In this document: positions 61,010-64,000 of the stretch, piece after piece
Layout of the letters: each line of letters starts with the position of its first letter
Numbering within the stretch: position 1 is the stretch's first letter
Source: Limnohabitans sp. 2KL-1
GTDB taxonomy: Bacteria; Pseudomonadota; Gammaproteobacteria; Burkholderiales; Burkholderiaceae_C
Length of the DNA stretch: 64,000 bases
Direction of reading: 5' to 3'
NCBI RefSeq assembly: GCF_003063435.1
Contig: NZ_NESL01000001.1
Coordinates: 496,001-560,000 of the forward strand
Position numbers and translations under genes: made by a program
The notes under the pieces: model-generated
Database searches by the model: none
What the model saw: the letters and a program-made list of their open reading frames with translations, nothing else
What the model was told of the DNA's origin: nothing

Positions 61010-62434
61010 ATGGGGTTGAGTGAGATCAAGCTCAGGCTATCCAAGTTTGCCATTTTGCTGGGGGACGTGATAGCCATGGCGCTGGCTTTTTGGGTGGCCA
61101 GTATGACAAGTCCCTGGCTTGAGGGCAAAACCGGGCATTTGGCCGCGTGGACAGGACCGGAACGCGCAAGTGCTTGGGCGTTCGTCGCACTGACGGGATT
61201 GTTCAGCCTGTTGATGTCTTATCAGCATTACAGCGACCGACGCCCATTTTGGGACGAATTTCGTGACTTTGTCCGTTTGGTCTGCGTGATGGCCATGCTT
61301 GATTTGTCGGTGGTCGCATTGGCCCAATGGCACATATCCCGGTGGTGGTGGTGCATTTCCTGGGTCACTGTGCTCATCATGCTGATATCCATGCGTGTTG
61401 TCAGTCGCAGGCTGCTCAAAGCCGTCAATTTGTGGGCCAGGCCGACCATCATTGTTGGCGTGGGGCCTAACGCCGCAGAGGCGGCCTTGGCCTTGAAAAG
61501 TCAACCCGAAATGGGTCTGGAGGTCAGTGGCTTTGTCGATATTGGAGAAGACGCCAAAGAAAACGAAAATGCCACCCAACCCCGCTTTCCGATTGGGCGC
61601 ATGCCCGAATTGGCCGCTCAAAAAGGCGTTCAATGGGTCATAGCGTTGGAGCACAGCCAATCTGACCAACGAGAGCACTGGCTTCGTCGATTGGCTCAGT
61701 GGAACGTGACAGATGTGAGCGTTATTCCCGCCATGCGTGGCGTGCCCTTACACGGCACAGACATGTCCCACTTCTTCTCGCACGAAGTTGCGTTGCTGCG
61801 CATGCGTAACAACTTACGGCGCTGGCCTGCAAGACTGACCAAAAGGGTTTTCGACACCTTGGCCGCGTTGGTTTTACTGCTGTTGCTCAGTCCGCTCATG
61901 TTGGTCATTGCGCTGCTTATTCGCCGGGATTCCGGCCCGGCCATGTTTGCTCATCCCCGAGTCGGCAAACGAGGCCTAGTTTTTAACTGCTACAAATTTC
62001 GCACCATGGTTGTCAATGCTGAGGCGCAATTGGAAAAACTGTTGCAAGATCGGCCAGACCTGAAAGCCCAATGGGAGCAAGAAAGCAAACTCAAGAGCGA
62101 TCCTCGTGTCAGCCGCGTTGGCCGTTTTCTAAGGCGTACCAGCCTGGATGAGTTGCCACAATTGCTTAACGTGATTCGCGGTGAGATGAGTCTGGTCGGT
62201 CCACGACCTGTTGTGCAGCGAGAACTCAGCCGTTATGGCGACGAAGTCGGCTACTACCTCATGGTGCGCCCCGGCATGACTGGCTTATGGCAAGTCAGTG
62301 GACGCAACGATCTGGACTACGACACGCGTGTTTACCTAGACACTTGGTATGTCAAAAACTGGTCTTTATGGCACGACCAAATCATCCTGTTTAAGACGAT
62401 TTCGGTGGTTATGAACCGTGCAGGAGCGTATTAA
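61010..62434 (+). CDS. Undecaprenyl-phosphate sugar phosphotransferase (WbaP/WcaJ-like)
   Basis: Inner-membrane initiating glycosyltransferase, 474 residues. Four N-terminal hydrophobic segments and a Rossmann-like middle (TIIVGVGPNAAEAALALK) precede the C-terminal catalytic polyprenyl-transferase domain: membrane helix near 300, FNCYKFRTMVVNAEAQL, RVSRVGRFLRRTSLDELPQLLNV, GEMSLVGPRPVV and RPGMTGLWQVSGRN. It transfers a hexose-1-phosphate to undecaprenyl phosphate to begin exopolysaccharide or O-antigen synthesis. ATG 61010 is chosen; in-frame codons lie further upstream. It precedes manC/algA. Confidence 0.93.
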   Translation: MGLSEIKLRLSKFAILLGDVIAMALAFWVASMTSPWLEGKTGHLAAWTGPERASAWAFVALTGLFSLLMSYQHYSDRRPFWDEFRDFVRLVCVMAMLDLSVVALAQWHISRWWWCISWVTVLIMLISMRVVSRRLLKAVNLWARPTIIVGVGPNAAEAALALKSQPEMGLEVSGFVDIGEDAKENENATQPRFPIGRMPELAAQKGVQWVIALEHSQSDQREHWLRRLAQWNVTDVSVIPAMRGVPLHGTDMSHFFSHEVALLRMRNNLRRWPARLTKRVFDTLAALVLLLLLSPLMLVIALLIRRDSGPAMFAHPRVGKRGLVFNCYKFRTMVVNAEAQLEKLLQDRPDLKAQWEQESKLKSDPRVSRVGRFLRRTSLDELPQLLNVIRGEMSLVGPRPVVQRELSRYGDEVGYYLMVRPGMTGLWQVSGRNDLDYDTRVYLDTWYVKNWSLWHDQIILFKTISVVMNRAGAY

Positions 62435-62624
62435 CCACCTAACGCTATGCTTTCTTAAATCTTATGCAGATGCAAGACGACCCATTTGTGGCACCACAAT
62501 TTTATTGTCAAAGTTATAATTAAAAGTTACCCTCAAACTTATCTGTCAAGTAACTAAAAAGTTAAAATTTAATGTTGACCAGAAAAATGTCAACGCCTTG
62601 AAGGCATTTCAATTCGATTAACTC
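62435..62624. other. AT-rich gap between the sugar transferase and manC
   Basis: 190 bases with low GC (for example AAGTTATAATTAAAAGTTACC near 62511). It may hold a promoter (TATAAT at 62514-62519), so manC may be transcribed separately. No gene seen. Confidence 0.5.
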
Positions 62625-64000
62625 ATGATCCCAGTAATTATTTCCGGCGGTGTTGGCTCAAGGCTTTGGCCGGTCTCGCGAGAACAGCACCCCAAACCCT
62701 TCATACGCCTGGGTGATGGACAAAGTTTGCTACAGAAAGCTTTTTTGCGTGCTGCACAACTGAAAGATGCCCGGTCGGTCATGACAGTCACCAACCGAGA
62801 CCTGTTCTTCAAAACCAAAGACGATTACCACGAAGTAGCTCCGTCCCACATGCACTTTTCATACGTGCTGGAGCCCTTTGGTCGAAACACAGCAGCGGCC
62901 ATTGCGGCGGCTGCCTTGGAAGTCGAGCGCATGCATGGCCCGAATGAAGTCATGTTGGTGCTGGCAGCGGACCACCTTATTACAGACCAGATTGGTTTTG
63001 AAGTGGCTGTTGACCAAGCTGTGACCTTGGCCAAAAACGGGCAGTTGGTCACTTTCGGAATTGAGCCCTCAGCCCCTGAAACTGGCTATGGGTACATCGA
63101 AGTTGATGGCTACCGAGTGCGCCGTTTTGTCGAAAAGCCAAATGCCGCCAAAGCTCAGGAATACTTGGACTCCGGTAGCTACCTCTGGAATGCTGGGATG
63201 TTCTGCTTCACGGCAGGCACCCTCATTGAGCAAATGCAGCAACATTGCCCCAAAATCATAGCCGCTACCCGGCAGTGCCTGGACGCGTCACGCCGCACTG
63301 AAGACACGTACATCACCCAAATCGAACTCCATGCCGAGAATTTCATGTTGGTGCCCGAAGACTCCATTGACTATGCTGTCATGGAAAAATCTCAAAGCAT
63401 CGCGGTGGTCCCATGTCGCATAGGTTGGAGTGACATTGGCTCGTGGACGGCCTTGGGTGACCTGACCGACAGCGACGACCAGGGCAACCGCGTCATGGGG
63501 CAAGCCATGCTGCACGACACTCGGAACTGCACCATTCAGTCCAGCAATCGCCTTGTAGGTACGGTAGGCCTGGACAATCTGCTCATCATCGACACCCCGG
63601 ATGCGCTGCTGGTGGCTCACCGCAACAAAGCACAAGACGTCAAACACCTGTTTGCCACACTTAAAAACCTCGGTCATGAAACCCATAAAACGCACAAGAC
63701 CGTGCACCGCCCTTGGGGTACCTATACCGTTCTGGAAGAAGGTCAAGGCTTCAAAATCAAGCGCATTGAAGTCAACCCCGGAGGACGTTTGAGTCTGCAA
63801 ATGCACCACCACCGCAGCGAACACTGGATTGTCGTTTCGGGCACTGCCCAAGTTGTCAATGGCGAGCGAGATATCACTATCCACACCAACCAATCCACCT
63901 ACATCCCGGCGGGACACAAGCATCGCCTTGAAAACCAGCAAAAACAAACGCTGGTCATGATCGAAGTGCAAAGCGGTGAATATCTAGGTGAAGACGATAT
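62625..64000 (+). CDS. manC: Mannose-1-phosphate guanylyltransferase / mannose-6-phosphate isomerase, 3' partial
   Basis: Bifunctional enzyme for GDP-mannose synthesis (ManC/AlgA/XanB type); 458 codons before the window ends. The nucleotidyltransferase start MIPVIISGGVGSRLWPVSRE, VEKPNAAKAQEYLDSGSYLWNAGMF and EPFGRNTAAAIA are diagnostic, with HPKPF in place of the usual PKQF. The isomerase cupin is at the C-terminus (RPWGTYTVLEEG, LQMHHHRSEHWIVVSGTA, YIPAGHKHRLEN). The last residues, IEVQSGEYLGEDD, show that only about 10-20 residues are missing. It belongs to the exopolysaccharide locus that continues to the right. Confidence 0.95.
   Translation, partial: MIPVIISGGVGSRLWPVSREQHPKPFIRLGDGQSLLQKAFLRAAQLKDARSVMTVTNRDLFFKTKDDYHEVAPSHMHFSYVLEPFGRNTAAAIAAAALEVERMHGPNEVMLVLAADHLITDQIGFEVAVDQAVTLAKNGQLVTFGIEPSAPETGYGYIEVDGYRVRRFVEKPNAAKAQEYLDSGSYLWNAGMFCFTAGTLIEQMQQHCPKIIAATRQCLDASRRTEDTYITQIELHAENFMLVPEDSIDYAVMEKSQSIAVVPCRIGWSDIGSWTALGDLTDSDDQGNRVMGQAMLHDTRNCTIQSSNRLVGTVGLDNLLIIDTPDALLVAHRNKAQDVKHLFATLKNLGHETHKTHKTVHRPWGTYTVLEEGQGFKIKRIEVNPGGRLSLQMHHHRSEHWIVVSGTAQVVNGERDITIHTNQSTYIPAGHKHRLENQQKQTLVMIEVQSGEYLGEDD

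Overview
The window reads as the chromosome of an aerobic, heterotrophic betaproteobacterium of the Burkholderiales, most likely Comamonadaceae. The grounds are high GC, dense coding, several Bug-type (tripartite tricarboxylate) binding proteins without transport subunits, TctDE-like and AcoR-like regulators, and a Comamonadaceae-style palindromic repeat inside putA. No rRNA, tRNA or CRISPR array was seen. The right end becomes AT-richer and enters an exopolysaccharide locus.

The standout region is about 4.7-13.7 kb. It encodes a bacterial microcompartment (BMC) with an unusual core. A divergent Crp/Fnr-family regulator and a perfect 8-bp inverted repeat precede a co-directional run: a TauA/SsuA-like ABC importer (binding protein, ATPase, permease), a TauD/TfdA-family Fe(II)/2-oxoglutarate dioxygenase, a CoA-acylating aldehyde dehydrogenase, a tandem-BMC shell protein, a SnoaL-like protein with a Cys-rich linker, an EutN/CcmL vertex protein, a canonical BMC-H hexamer protein and a second tandem-BMC protein. 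The dioxygenase and the aldehyde dehydrogenase both end in a flexible linker plus a similar amphipathic helix, and the SnoaL-like protein begins with one; such helices serve as encapsulation peptides. The simplest model is uptake of a small anionic, probably sulfonated, substrate. Oxygen-dependent cleavage would release an aldehyde plus sulfite inside the shell, and the aldehyde would become acyl-CoA. No classical BMC signature enzyme (glycyl-radical or B12 lyase, aldolase), alcohol dehydrogenase or phosphotransacylase is present.

Left of this lie an amino-acid ABC transporter, an ORF-less group II intron and hutG. To the right are an ATP-grasp protein and gnd (13.7-16.6 kb). Then come a Bug protein with an alpha/beta hydrolase and a MarR regulator (16.8-19.5), gap (GAPDH), an ornithine-cyclodeaminase/FAD-oxidase pair, a membrane-anchored Mrr-like protein, and a Bug protein divergent from an AcoR-type sigma-54 activator. 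That activator faces a flavin monooxygenase with its own candidate UAS and -24/-12 promoter (25.4-29.3). An amidase/M20/Bug operon with a divergent LysR follows (29.5-34.1).

From 34 to 44 kb: a second cyclodeaminase with a divergent AsnC regulator, a leucine-rich-repeat protein kinase, a HIBADH-like dehydrogenase, a HigB/HigA-like toxin-antitoxin pair, and an Lrp-type regulator divergent from trifunctional-size putA, which carries the in-frame repeat. From 44 to 50 kb: a threonine-dehydratase-like enzyme, a topoisomerase III with a Lys/Ala tail and SWIB domain, a divergent SET-domain protein, birA and a GST. From 50 to 64 kb: a TctDE-like two-component system, MarR, recA-recX, a DUF3717/DUF1289 protein, a BepA-like M48 protease, moaC, an orphan histidine kinase, a methyltransferase, and the beginning of an EPS cluster (WbaP-like transferase, truncated manC/algA).
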